A stretch of 64,000 bases of DNA from positions 4,711 through 68,710 of the forward strand of contig JAEWJI010000048.1 in the NCBI GenBank assembly GCA_023386645.1, read 5' to 3'. The notes under the pieces were generated by a model, which was not told the DNA's origin, ran no database searches, and saw only the letters and a list, made by a program, of their open reading frames with translations. Both the position numbers and the translations under genes were made by a program. Shown here in pieces: positions 43,399-52,674 of this stretch (within the stretch, counting starts at the first letter, position 1; every line of letters starts with the position of its first letter). This DNA comes from Pseudomonadota bacterium. Lineage in GTDB: Bacteria; Pseudomonadota; Alphaproteobacteria; Caulobacterales; Caulobacteraceae.

Positions 43399-44445
43399 CT
43401 ACTCCGGCCTCGCCATCGGTCGCAGGGCCTCCGCGATCGCGCGTTGCTCGGCCAGTTCCGCCGCCGGCAAGGGCACCAGGCCGCGATCCTGAAGGTAGCC
43501 GTTGCGGCCGGCCGAGGCGTCCGACAGGAACTCCGTCAGGAACTGCTTCAATCCCGGCGTCACACCCACATGTTGGGCCTTCACATAGATGTAGAGGCTG
43601 CGGGCCAGGGGATAGCGGCCCTCGGCGATGGCGTCGGCCGAGGGCGCGACCCCGTCGATGGTCTGGGCCTTCACCACGTCCAGGTTCTGCTCCAGGAAGG
43701 AGAAGCCGAATACGCCCAGCGACCCCGGCGTGCGGGTCAGGGTCTGGAGGATGGCGTTGTCGTTCTCGCCGGAATCGACCCAGCCGCCGTCCTCGCGCAG
43801 GGTGTGGGCCACCGCCTCGAATCGGTCGCCGTCGGCCTCTTCGAGCGCCGCGAGGCTGGGGATCAGGGCGGCCCCGGGCGCCATGCCGAGCTCCAGGAAG
43901 GCGTCGCGCGTGCCCGACGTCGGCGGCGGCCCATAGACCTGAATCCGCTGGTCCGGCAGGGCGGGATTGACCTGACGCCAGTTGCGGGCGCCGTTCAGGC
44001 CCAGCGCCCCATCGGCGCGGGGCGTTTCCCGCGCCAGACCCAGGTACAGGTCCTGGAGCCGAAGGGGCATGTCCGCACCTTCGCGCGCCGACGCCACCAC
44101 GATGCCGTCGTAGCCGATCTTCAGCTCGACGATATGGGTCACGCCGTTCCGACGGCAGAGGTCGAACTCAGACGCCTTCATCTGGCGCGAGGCGTTGGCG
44201 ATATCCGGCGTCCGGCCGCCAACGCCCTGGCAGAAGGCCTGGATGCCGCCGCCGGTGCCGAGCGCTTCGACACGCGGCGCGGCGGCGCCCGTCACCCGCG
44301 CGAAATTCTCCGCGACCCGGGTCGAGAAGGGGAAGACGGTGGATGAGCCGGCGGCCCACACCCCCTCCCGCCGCCCGTCCCCACAGGCCCCCAGCGCCAC
44401 GAACGCGACGATGAACGACAAGGCGCGAAGACGGGCAGACTGCAT
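43399..44445 (-). CDS. pstS: Phosphate-binding lipoprotein, PstS family
   Basis: A 348-residue periplasmic phosphate-binding protein. The signal ends in lipobox VALGAC (Cys about 21). Phosphate-site elements are AAGSSTVFPFSTRVAENFA, GTGGGIQAFCQGVG, IANASRQMKASE and the SGTRDAFLE loop. Only the binding protein is present: no pstCAB here. It follows the PhnD-PhnE fusion by 35 nt on the same strand, so it is probably the last gene of that operon. Confidence 0.93.
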   Translation of the reverse strand: MQSARLRALSFIVAFVALGACGDGRREGVWAAGSSTVFPFSTRVAENFARVTGAAAPRVEALGTGGGIQAFCQGVGGRTPDIANASRQMKASEFDLCRRNGVTHIVELKIGYDGIVVASAREGADMPLRLQDLYLGLARETPRADGALGLNGARNWRQVNPALPDQRIQVYGPPPTSGTRDAFLELGMAPGAALIPSLAALEEADGDRFEAVAHTLREDGGWVDSGENDNAILQTLTRTPGSLGVFGFSFLEQNLDVVKAQTIDGVAPSADAIAEGRYPLARSLYIYVKAQHVGVTPGLKQFLTEFLSDASAGRNGYLQDRGLVPLPAAELAEQRAIAEALRPMARPE

Positions 44446-44480
44446 CTCAGGCTCTCGGGATGATCCGGCGGACTGGCCCC

Positions 44481-46361
44481 TTAGAGCAGACGTTTGCGCA
44501 TCGCCTGTGACAGCATGTCGATCAGGGTCACCGCCACGATGATGATGATCGCGATGGTGGAAACGGTGCTGTAGTTGAAGGCCTGCAGGTTCTCGAACAG
44601 GGCCTGGCCGATGCCGCCCGCGCCGATCAGGCCCAGCACGGTGGCCGCGCGGCTGTTCGATTCGAAGCGATAGAGGGCGAACGAGGTCCAGAGCGGCGCG
44701 ACCTGCGGGATCACGCCCCAGACGATCTCGTGCAGGCGGCTGGCGCCTGTCGCCTTGACCCCGTCCACCGGCCCCTTGTCGATCGACTCGACCGCTTCGG
44801 AGAACAGTTTGGCGAGCACGCCGGCGGTGTTCAGCGCGATCGCCAGCACGCCGGCCAGCGGCCCCAGGCCCACGGCCACGATGAACAGGGTGCCGATCAC
44901 CAGGTCGGGGATGGAACGCAGCAGGTCCATCACCCGCCGCACGGGCCACACCAGCCAGTTGGGCGCCAGGTTGCGCGACGCCATGAGGCTGAGCGGCACC
45001 GCCAGGAAGACGGCCAGGAAGGTGCCCCACAACGCGATCTGCACCGTCAACCACATCTGGCCGACCAGCAGACGCCACTGGCTGAAATCCGGGTTCAGGA
45101 AGTCCCGGCCGTAGTTCCGGATGTTCTCGGTGTTGGAGAACATGCCGCCGATATTGGGCAGATCGACCCGGTTGAACGACGCGATCAGGATGATGGCGAA
45201 CCCGCCCCACAGCAGGGCGTCCAGCGACCACGCGGCGAGGGACTTCGAGGGCGGGGCCGGCGGCTTTCCGGCCTCTGGCGGAGCGGGTTGGCGACGCGGC
45301 AGCAGGTTGGCGACCACCGCCGCCACCATCAGCAGCCCCACCAGCAGGAACGGCGCCCAGGTCTTGAAGTCGAACCCGCGCGCCTCGGGCGGCGCAACCT
45401 CGGGCGGGCGCCCTTCGCGCCGGGCCTGATCCGCCTTCATCTGGCGGATGGGGTCTAGATAGCTGTCGTCGGCGGCGCGGAACTGGGAGTAATTCAGGCC
45501 GTCCATGACCTGACGCTGGCGTGCGGAATCCGGGCCGGCGCCTTGCCCGTAGGTCACGAAGAACTCGCGGATGCGGGCTTTCAACCCCTCCGGCAGATCA
45601 CGACGCACCAGGATGCCCGACTCCGGGATGGGCGGCGATTGCCAGATCTCCTCGATCTGGTCCGCGATCTGGGGGTTCTGGCGACGCAGGAAGATGGTGT
45701 TGACCGAGTTCGAGGTGGCGACGTCCACCAGGCCGTTCGCGACCGCCAAGGAATTCGCCTGGTGGTTGGCCGAGCGGACCGTGGCGAAACACTCGGACGG
45801 ATTGATGTTGCGGGGGCTGAAGAAGAAGGTCATCGGCGCGAGCGTGCCGGAAGTCGACTGGGCGTCGCCGATGCCGAAGTCGTATCGTTTGCCGCAGGCG
45901 ACCACGTCCTCGATGGTGATCCCCGAGCCCTTCTTCACGATCAGGCTGGAGGTGTAGGAATCCTTGCCCTCGATATCGACGGTGCGGGCGATGACCTCGG
46001 CGTTCGACCGGTCGATGGCCTGGACCGCGGGCAGGGCGGAAAACCATCCGATCTGCGCCTGATTGGCGCGCATGGCCTCGACCAGGACCGAATAGTTGGT
46101 CGCGAAGATCGGCCGCACCGGAATCCCGACCTCGCGCTGAAGATCGTCCAGAAGCGGCTGCCACAGGGGCCCGGATTCGGCCTGTCCCTCGGCCGATAGG
46201 ATCGTGAACACCAGTTCGCGCGGCTGCGGCGCGTCACGACCCTGCGCCGACGCCTGGCCGCCTGACAGCAGGGTGATGAGCACGATCGCCAGGCCCGCCA
46301 AAGTGAGGGCGAGCCCCCGCAGGGTCGTCGGTCGATCAAGGCCGCGGAAGGAAGTGATCAT
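44481..46361 (-). CDS. Fused phosphonate/phosphate ABC transporter: PhnD-like binding domain plus PhnE permease
   Basis: A 626-residue fusion. A signal/anchor helix (about 15-38) precedes a PhnD-type binding domain to about 335 (FTILSAEGQAESGPLWQPLL, SALPAVQAIDRS, TSGTLAPMTFFF, ATSNSVNTIFLRRQNP). A membrane span at about 345-365, a Pro-rich linker, then a PhnE permease with about five more spans and an EAA loop (GVKATGASRLHEIVWGVIPQ). Tethering one binding domain to the permease would fix it in the periplasm beside the channel. The start overlaps the separate PhnD-like gene (ATGA). Confidence 0.92.
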   Translation of the reverse strand: MITSFRGLDRPTTLRGLALTLAGLAIVLITLLSGGQASAQGRDAPQPRELVFTILSAEGQAESGPLWQPLLDDLQREVGIPVRPIFATNYSVLVEAMRANQAQIGWFSALPAVQAIDRSNAEVIARTVDIEGKDSYTSSLIVKKGSGITIEDVVACGKRYDFGIGDAQSTSGTLAPMTFFFSPRNINPSECFATVRSANHQANSLAVANGLVDVATSNSVNTIFLRRQNPQIADQIEEIWQSPPIPESGILVRRDLPEGLKARIREFFVTYGQGAGPDSARQRQVMDGLNYSQFRAADDSYLDPIRQMKADQARREGRPPEVAPPEARGFDFKTWAPFLLVGLLMVAAVVANLLPRRQPAPPEAGKPPAPPSKSLAAWSLDALLWGGFAIILIASFNRVDLPNIGGMFSNTENIRNYGRDFLNPDFSQWRLLVGQMWLTVQIALWGTFLAVFLAVPLSLMASRNLAPNWLVWPVRRVMDLLRSIPDLVIGTLFIVAVGLGPLAGVLAIALNTAGVLAKLFSEAVESIDKGPVDGVKATGASRLHEIVWGVIPQVAPLWTSFALYRFESNSRAATVLGLIGAGGIGQALFENLQAFNYSTVSTIAIIIIVAVTLIDMLSQAMRKRLL

Positions 46362-47362
46362 GGCTGGACCTCGCGACTGACGCGTAGTTTCTGCAGTTGT
46401 TGTTCGGCCGCGCGCACGGCGGCGCGATCGCCGCGGCGTCGGGCGCCGGCGAGGGCCTGGACGGCCATCATCTCTCGCACCGGATCGAGATAGGCCTCGT
46501 CGGCGTCGCGGAAGCGGGAATAGCCGAGCGCGGCCAGGGTTTGACGCTGGCGTCCGGCCTCGATGCTGTCGCCCTGGCCGTAGGACAGGAGAAAGCCGCG
46601 CATCTTTTCCTTGGTGGCCGGATCGAGATCGCCGCGAGCGACCACCGCGCCTTCAGGAATGGGGCCCGATCGCCAGATCTCCTGGATCTGGGTCGCCAGC
46701 TGCGGATTCCGCTGAGCCAGGGCCGCCACAGTCACCGAATTGGTCGCCGCCAGGTCCAGGGCGCCGGCCGCAACGGCCGTGGCGTTGTCCTGGTGATTGG
46801 CGGTTCGGACCGAGGCGAAGCATCGATCGGGATCGACCCTTTGTGGCTCGAACAGGAAGGCCATGGGGGCCAGCCGGCCGGAGGTCGAACCCTCGTCGCC
46901 CAGGCCGAGGCGCAGGGAGCGGTCGCAGGCGACGGCTCGCTCCAGGTCGACGCCCGAGCCCGCCCGGGCGATCAGGACGGCGCGATAACTGTCCTCGCCC
47001 GTCGGATCGACGGTCCGGGCCAGAACCTCAGCATCGGCCTGGTCGATGACGGCGATGGCGGGTTGGGCTGAGAACCAGGCGGCCTGGACGTCGCCTCGCT
47101 CCATGGCCTCGACCAGTTCGGCGTAGCTGGATCCGAAGCGCGCCGTCACCGGGGCCCCGACGGCGCGCGACATGTCGTCGAGGAAGGGCTTCCAGAGCGG
47201 TTCGACCGCCGCCTGGCCCTCGGCCGGCAGGATGGCGAAGACGATCTCCTGGGCCGGGGGCGTGCGCCTTCCGGCCTCTCCGCAGCCGCCAAGCGCCAGC
47301 GCCAGCGTCGCCGCCAGGCCGACCGCCAGAGACCTCCAACCGAGGCCAGCGACGGGTTTCAC
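46358..47362 (-). CDS. PhnD-like substrate-binding lipoprotein
   Basis: A protein of about 334 residues with signal ending ALALGGC (lipobox), and a PhnD domain closely parallel to the binding half of the downstream fusion: FAILPAEGQAAVEPLWKPFL, WFSAQPAIAVIDQADAEVL, TSGRLAPMAFLFEPQ, ATNSVTVAALAQRNPQ. The two are evident paralogues. GTG 47362 overlaps the phnC stop (GTGA) and starts just before the signal peptide, so it is preferred over the upstream-open frame. Possible ligands are phosphonate, phosphite or phosphate. Confidence 0.92.
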   Translation of the reverse strand: MKPVAGLGWRSLAVGLAATLALALGGCGEAGRRTPPAQEIVFAILPAEGQAAVEPLWKPFLDDMSRAVGAPVTARFGSSYAELVEAMERGDVQAAWFSAQPAIAVIDQADAEVLARTVDPTGEDSYRAVLIARAGSGVDLERAVACDRSLRLGLGDEGSTSGRLAPMAFLFEPQRVDPDRCFASVRTANHQDNATAVAAGALDLAATNSVTVAALAQRNPQLATQIQEIWRSGPIPEGAVVARGDLDPATKEKMRGFLLSYGQGDSIEAGRQRQTLAALGYSRFRDADEAYLDPVREMMAVQALAGARRRGDRAAVRAAEQQLQKLRVSREVQP

Positions 47363-48156
47363 CCCTTGGTCTCCCAGAAGGCGTCTTCGAACTCGGGTCC
47401 GTAAATCTCGATCAGGCGCCGGGTGTCGAGGCCGGTCGACGGACCGTCGTAGACGACCTTGCCTCCCTGGAGCGCCACGACGCGCTCGCAATAGCGGATG
47501 GCATAGTCGACCTGGTGCAGGGTCACGATCACGCCCAGGCCGTCGCGCTTGTTCAGCTCGACCAGCAGCTCCATGACCTTGCGGGCCGAGACCGGGTCGA
47601 GGGACGCCACCGGCTCATCGGCCAGGATGGCCCGGGCGCCCTGGACGATCGCGCGGGCGATGGCGCCGCGCTGCTGTTGACCGCCTGACAGGGTGTTGGC
47701 CCGCTGGGCTGCGTAGTCGGACACGCCCACGCGGTGCAGGGCCTCCATGGTCTTGGTCTTGTCCTCGGTCGGCCAGACGCCGAAGACGCCGCGCCAGCCG
47801 GGCAGCCGTCCCAGCGCGCCCAGCATGACGTTGGAGAACAGGCTCAGGCGGCCGACCAGGTTGAACTGCTGGAAGATCATTCCGAGCTGGCGGCGCGCGT
47901 CCCGCACTGCCGAGGTCGTCCGTCCGTTCTTCTGGACCGTCTCGCCGAAGACTTGGATGGTCCCCTTGCCCGGATCGATCGACTGCAGGCCGGTGATCGA
48001 GCGCAGCAGGGTCGACTTGCCCGAACCCGAAGGGCCGATCAGGGCGACCATCTCGCCCGCGCCGATCTCCACGGACACTCCGTCGAGCGCCTTGCGGGCG
48101 CCGAAGGTCTTGGACACCTCCCGAACGGAGGCGACGGCGGCGGTTGGTGAGGTCAT
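47359..48156 (-). CDS. phnC: Phosphonate-type ABC transporter ATPase PhnC
   Basis: About 265 residues. Walker A is GPSGSGKST (about 41-49), Q-loop IFQQFNLV, signature LSGGQQQRGAIARA, Walker B ILADEPVASLDP and H-loop VTLHQVDYA. The PhnC-specific insert between Q-loop and signature (LGRLPGWRGVFGVWPTEDK) is present. It is first in phnC-phnD-phnDE-pstS. A GTG at 48162 would add two residues. Upstream on this strand one Pho-box half (TGTCAT) is seen, but not a second. Confidence 0.95.
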   Translation of the reverse strand: MTSPTAAVASVREVSKTFGARKALDGVSVEIGAGEMVALIGPSGSGKSTLLRSITGLQSIDPGKGTIQVFGETVQKNGRTTSAVRDARRQLGMIFQQFNLVGRLSLFSNVMLGALGRLPGWRGVFGVWPTEDKTKTMEALHRVGVSDYAAQRANTLSGGQQQRGAIARAIVQGARAILADEPVASLDPVSARKVMELLVELNKRDGLGVIVTLHQVDYAIRYCERVVALQGGKVVYDGPSTGLDTRRLIEIYGPEFEDAFWETKG

Positions 48157-48285
48157 GGACACGCGAGCAGGGAGCGTTGACGACGGTCGAGCCCGCGCGG
48201 CCGGGACCGGCGGATGCGGGCGCTTAATGACACGCCGCCGGGCCTTGCGTCCAGCGCGGCGGAAGGTCCCGTCGGCCAGCCCCGC

Positions 48286-51078
48286 CTAGGGCGCCGCCTG
48301 CTCGACGATCGGCAGGCCGAGCGATTCAAGCTGCGGACGCACCACCGAGGCGTCGCCCACGACCACCCAGGTAAAGGCGGCCTGGCCCAGCAGACGCCGC
48401 GCCTCGGCGTCCAGCTGGTCGGGAGAGAGCGTCTCGTACCGGGGCCCCAGGGTCTCCCAGTAATCGTCGGGCCGGCCGAACAGGGCGTTCGAACGGAGGG
48501 CGTTCAGCACCGCCGCCGAGGTCTCGAACTGCCCGGGCAGCTGGCGGACGTTGGCGTTGACGATCCTCTCTCGTTCCGCCGGCGTCACGCCGCGGTCGGT
48601 CAGGAAGCCCCGGTACTGATCCATCAGGACCTGGATCGACTCGCCTGTCCGGTTGGACTGGACCGGAGCGGAGATCAGATAGGGAACCTGGTGCTCCAGG
48701 GCCGCGCTGTTCCCGCCCAGACCATAAGACCAGCCCCGGGTCTCGCGGATGTCCTGGTTGATGCGGCTGAGGAAACCCTGACCGATCGCCTCGTTGGCCG
48801 CGTTGAACACCACCCGATCGTCCTGGCCGGTGATCGGCAGGACCAGGGCCCCCAGAATGATCGACTGCGGCGACTGGGGCCGGTCGACCAGGACGATGCG
48901 CGGCTCGGGCGCGGGGATCGCCGCGTCGAACGCCTTGGCGCCCCGGGGACCCGATGGCGCGGCCCAGTCGCCGAGCTCGGCCTCGAGCCCCCGCACGACC
49001 TCCGCCAGCGGCAGGTCCGAGACCACGAAGATCTGGGCGGCGTCTGGCCGGATCCAGCTCTGGTGGAAGGTGGACAGGTCGTCCCGATCCAGGGCGGCCA
49101 GGCTCTCCGCCGTACCCAGGCCCGTCAGGGGCCGGCCGTACGGATGCTCTGACCCGAAGACCAGGGCCGGCCAGGTGCGGCCGCCCATGCCGTTCGGCGA
49201 GGCCCGCTCCTGGGCCACGGCGACCAGTTGCTGCGCGCGGCGGCGCTCGATGTCTTCCGCACGGAAGGCGGGGTTGCGGATGACGTCGCCCATCAGGTCC
49301 AGGGCGGGTTCCAGGTTGGCGCTGGGCGAGACGAGCATGATCGCGCTGCGGTCCATCGAGCCGCCGGTGGCGATCGCGGCGCCCAGCCGCTCCTCCTGCT
49401 CGGCGATCTGAACCGCCGAGCGGGTCGCGGTGCCTTCCTTCAAAAGGTTCAGCATCATGGCGTGGGTCCCCAGGGCGTCGGAGGGGTCGGCGGCCAGGCC
49501 GGCGTCGAACTCCACCGCCACACGGGTGATCGGAACCGTGGTGGAGCGGGCGTAAATCACCTCCACCGCGTTCGACAGCCGCGCCCGCTCCACGTCGGGG
49601 AAGTCCAGCGGCTTCATCGGACCCACCGGCGGCATCGGATCGCGCGGCGTGATCGGCAGCGGCTCGGCGGCTTCAGGCGGCGGGCGGTTGTCGGCGGCCT
49701 CCTGGTAGGCTTCGCGCTCGCCGGGATCGACCCGCAACGCCACCACCGGACGGGTCAACCAACGCTGCATCACCTCGCGCACCGAGGCCGGGGTGACCTC
49801 GGCGTAGTCGTTCAGCCCCTTGATGTGAAATCCGGGATCGTCGGCATAGAGCTCGCCTTCGGCCAGGACCACCGCCTTGCCGCCGAAGCCGCCCGTGGGC
49901 TCCAGCGACTGCAGGGTCTGGGACACGGTCTGAGTGACGGCGCGGCCTACCTCGTCCTCGGTCGGGCCCTGGGCGATGTAGTCGGCCACCAGCTGGTCCA
50001 GGCGGGCCGAGATCGCGTCGGCGTCCTGCCCCGGCTTCACGTCGACGCTGATCGAGAACATGCCCAGCCGGTGAAACGGCTGATAGCCGGTCGTCACCGA
50101 GGTCGCCGTCTGTTCGCCGCGGACCAGGATGTTGTCGAGCCTGGACGAGGCCAGGCCGCCGAACACCGAGGCGGCCACGTCGAGATTCGCGGCCTCCTCC
50201 GACAGCAGACCGGGAACGGCCCACCACCGCGTCAGTCGCGTGTTCGGCACGCGGTCGTGCATGACGATGTCGGTGCGGGCGGCCAGGGTCGGAATGTCAG
50301 CTTCGGCCGGCGTGTTCTGCGCGCCGCGCGCGATGTGGCCGAAATACTTCTCGACCAGCGGCCGCGCGGTCGCCAGGTCGATGTCGCCGGCCAGCACAAG
50401 GACGGCGTTGTTGGGGCCGTAGTTGTCGCGGTGCCACTGGCGCAGGTCGTTCAGACTGGCGGCGTCCAGGTCGGCCATCGAGCCGATGGTCGAGTGCCGG
50501 TAAGGGTGCCCCTCCGGGAACAGGGTCTCGAGCACGCGATAGTACGTCAGGCCGTAGGGCTGGTTGTCGCTCTGGCGCTTCTCGTTCTGGACCACGCCGC
50601 GCTGGTTATCGAGCCGCTCCTGATTCAGAGCGCCCAGGAGGTGACCCATCCGGTCGCTCTCCATGTACATGGCCTGTTCCAGGGCCGAAGTCGGCACGGT
50701 CTGGAAGAAGTTGGTACGGTCGAACCAGGTGGTGCCGTTCCAGTCGGTCGCGCCCATGGCGCGCAGCGGCTCCATCAGGCCGCCGGGCACGTTCTCGGTC
50801 GGATTGAACAGGCCGATGTGCTCGAACAGGTGGGCGTAGCCGGTCTGGCCCTGCGGCTCGTCCTTGGACCCGACATTGTACCAGGCGTGCAGCGCGACCA
50901 CCGGAGCCTTGCGGTCGGTGTGGACGACGACCCTGAGGCCGTTGTCGAGGCTGAACTCTTCGAACGGGATGGCCACGCTGCGGGCCAGCTCGGAGGCTGG
51001 AACCTGGGCCAGGACGGCGGGCGCGGCCCCCGCGGCGATCATCAGCGCGAGCGCGCAGGACTGGATGGTGCGACGCAC
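48286..51078 (-). CDS. Secreted M16-family zinc metallopeptidase (two-module)
   Basis: About 930 residues. A signal peptide (RTIQSCALALMIAAGAAPAVLA) precedes the first M16 module with the inverted zinc motif HLFEH (about 83-87) in GQTGYAHLFEHIGLFNPTEN, and the later ENEKRQ-type glutamate (VVQNEKRQSDNQP). The second half is an inactive-type M16 repeat without HxxEH, as is normal in this family. It probably degrades peptides in the periplasm. GTG 51078, five nt after GAGGGGG, gives the signal peptide directly. Single gene; odc is divergent. Confidence 0.92.
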   Translation of the reverse strand: MRRTIQSCALALMIAAGAAPAVLAQVPASELARSVAIPFEEFSLDNGLRVVVHTDRKAPVVALHAWYNVGSKDEPQGQTGYAHLFEHIGLFNPTENVPGGLMEPLRAMGATDWNGTTWFDRTNFFQTVPTSALEQAMYMESDRMGHLLGALNQERLDNQRGVVQNEKRQSDNQPYGLTYYRVLETLFPEGHPYRHSTIGSMADLDAASLNDLRQWHRDNYGPNNAVLVLAGDIDLATARPLVEKYFGHIARGAQNTPAEADIPTLAARTDIVMHDRVPNTRLTRWWAVPGLLSEEAANLDVAASVFGGLASSRLDNILVRGEQTATSVTTGYQPFHRLGMFSISVDVKPGQDADAISARLDQLVADYIAQGPTEDEVGRAVTQTVSQTLQSLEPTGGFGGKAVVLAEGELYADDPGFHIKGLNDYAEVTPASVREVMQRWLTRPVVALRVDPGEREAYQEAADNRPPPEAAEPLPITPRDPMPPVGPMKPLDFPDVERARLSNAVEVIYARSTTVPITRVAVEFDAGLAADPSDALGTHAMMLNLLKEGTATRSAVQIAEQEERLGAAIATGGSMDRSAIMLVSPSANLEPALDLMGDVIRNPAFRAEDIERRRAQQLVAVAQERASPNGMGGRTWPALVFGSEHPYGRPLTGLGTAESLAALDRDDLSTFHQSWIRPDAAQIFVVSDLPLAEVVRGLEAELGDWAAPSGPRGAKAFDAAIPAPEPRIVLVDRPQSPQSIILGALVLPITGQDDRVVFNAANEAIGQGFLSRINQDIRETRGWSYGLGGNSAALEHQVPYLISAPVQSNRTGESIQVLMDQYRGFLTDRGVTPAERERIVNANVRQLPGQFETSAAVLNALRSNALFGRPDDYWETLGPRYETLSPDQLDAEARRLLGQAAFTWVVVGDASVVRPQLESLGLPIVEQAAP

Positions 51079-51195
51079 GGGAGCCCCCTCATGGTGAAGC
51101 CCTGACGATATGCGGCGGGCGGGCCCGGGCAAGTTACGGCTGAGTCATGATGGGCGGCCTCCGGGACTGGTCAGGCCCCGCCTAGAAAAAACCGC

Positions 51196-51224
51196 TTTAC
51201 ATGACAGCCCATCGACCTCATATC
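51196..51224 (+). promoter_or_regulatory. Candidate sigma-70-type promoter for the decarboxylase gene
   Basis: TTTACA (51196-51201), 17-bp spacer, CATATC (51219-51224). It would start transcription near 51231 and leave a leader of about 75 nt before odc. Predicted by eye only. Confidence 0.35.
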
Positions 51225-51306
51225 GCGCGCTCCGGCGGACCCCGTAGGTCTGTTGCTGCGCCGCTAACGCCGGTCTGGGTTAACAATCATCAGGGGGTTA
51301 CGTGAA

Positions 51307-52572
51307 TTGCGCACGTACCAGCTTCCCCTGGACCTGGTCCGTGAGCGGTCTCCGGAGCGTCCTGTCGCCCTCGTGCGGCCGCGCTCTGTTTCCGTAGCGG
51401 CGCGCTGGTTCCAGGATAATCTGAAGGCCGACGTTTTCTACGCGGTGAAGGCCAATCCCTCTCGCTGGGTCATCGAAACCCTGGTCGAGGCGGGCGTCAC
51501 CGGGTTCGACGTCGCATCCATCGCCGAGATCGAGCTCGTTCGCTCGGTCAGCGCCGACGCGCGCATGGCGTTCATGCACCCGGTCAAGAGCCGGGGCGCG
51601 ATCACCCGCGCCTATTTCGACCACGGCGTGCGGACCTTCGCGCTCGACTGCCACGAGGAACTGCAGAAGATCCTCGACGCCACCGGCGGCGCGCGCGACC
51701 TGAACCTGGTCGTGCGGATGGCCGTCTCGGCCGACGGCGCGGCCTACACCCTGTCGGGCAAGTTCGGCGTCTCGCCGGACCAGGCTCCGTCCCTGCTGCT
51801 GGCCGTGCGCCAGGCGGTGAAGGACGGGCTGATGGGCGTGTCGTTCCACGTCGGCAGCCAGTGCATGCGTCCCTCGGCCTATGAGGCCGCCATGGCCCAG
51901 GTCGGCCGCGCCATCACCCGCGCGGGCGTGATCGTCGACATCGTCGATGTCGGCGGCGGCTTCCCCTCGGTCTATCCGGGCATGGTCCCGCCGGACATGA
52001 GCGAATACGCCGACGCCATCCATCGCGGCTTCGCCGAGATGCCGGTCACCCACACCACCGAACTGTGGTGCGAGCCCGGCCGCGCCCTGGTGGCCGAATC
52101 GTCCTCGGTCCTGTGCCGTGTCGACCTGAAGAAGGGCGACGCCCTGTATCTGAACGACGGCTCCTACGGCTCGCTGTTCGACGCGACGCATTCGCGCTGG
52201 CCCTTCCCGACCAAGCTGGTCCGGGACGGAGAGCGTTCGGCCGAGCTGAAGCCCTTCCGCTTCTACGGCCCGACCTGCGACTCGATCGACCACATGCCGG
52301 GCCCGTTCTGGCTGCCGGCCGACGTTCAGGAAGGCGACTTCATCGAGATCGGCATGCTCGGTGCCTATGGCGTCGCCATGTCGACCGGCTTCAACGGCTA
52401 TGGCGAGCACGATATCGCCGCAGTCGAGGACGCCCCGATGGCCTCGCTCTACGGCCTGGCCCCGCGTTCCATCCCGACCGTGCGCACCACGGCCGAGGAG
52501 ACCGCGCGCAAGGTCGTCCGCCTGTCGCGCCCCAAGGGCAAGGCCGGACAACGCCGGCAACGCCGCCGCTAG
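51307..52572 (+). CDS. Fold-III PLP decarboxylase, ornithine decarboxylase type
   Basis: A 421-residue PLP enzyme of the alanine-racemase fold. The PLP lysine lies in VFYAVKANPSRW; further signatures are FHVGSQCMRPS, VGGGFPSVYPG (phosphate loop), LWCEPGRALVAESS and the dimer-site FYGPTCDSIDHMP, whose Cys-Asp is typical of ornithine or lysine/ornithine decarboxylases. It would make putrescine (or cadaverine). A basic tail (KGKAGQRRQRRR) ends the protein. The start is TTG 51307, nine nt after AGGGGG. It is followed 102 bp later by the deoxyhypusine-synthase-like gene. Confidence 0.93.
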   Translation: MRTYQLPLDLVRERSPERPVALVRPRSVSVAARWFQDNLKADVFYAVKANPSRWVIETLVEAGVTGFDVASIAEIELVRSVSADARMAFMHPVKSRGAITRAYFDHGVRTFALDCHEELQKILDATGGARDLNLVVRMAVSADGAAYTLSGKFGVSPDQAPSLLLAVRQAVKDGLMGVSFHVGSQCMRPSAYEAAMAQVGRAITRAGVIVDIVDVGGGFPSVYPGMVPPDMSEYADAIHRGFAEMPVTHTTELWCEPGRALVAESSSVLCRVDLKKGDALYLNDGSYGSLFDATHSRWPFPTKLVRDGERSAELKPFRFYGPTCDSIDHMPGPFWLPADVQEGDFIEIGMLGAYGVAMSTGFNGYGEHDIAAVEDAPMASLYGLAPRSIPTVRTTAEETARKVVRLSRPKGKAGQRRQRRR

Positions 52573-52674
52573 ATCGTCGCTTTCTGGCGCTATGAACCAG
52601 CAGCGGCCCGTCGCTCCGTCCGGGCCGCTGTTCTTCTTGACGACGGGCGCTCACCTGTAAGGGAAACCAAACCG

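Noticed and set aside
48190..48240. TGTCATTAAG before phnC as a Pho box
   Set aside because: Only one half-site matches; the expected second CTGTCAN 11 bp away reads CGCCCGC. Not enough to call, although regulation by PhoB would suit the operon.
51150..51195. GC-rich inverted repeat near an A/T run as a terminator of the M16 or odc side
   Set aside because: The T run is on the wrong side of the stem in either direction.
51196..51215. ATGACAG (CTGTCAT on the other strand) between the M16 protease and odc as a Pho box
   Set aside because: A lone half-site without a spaced partner.
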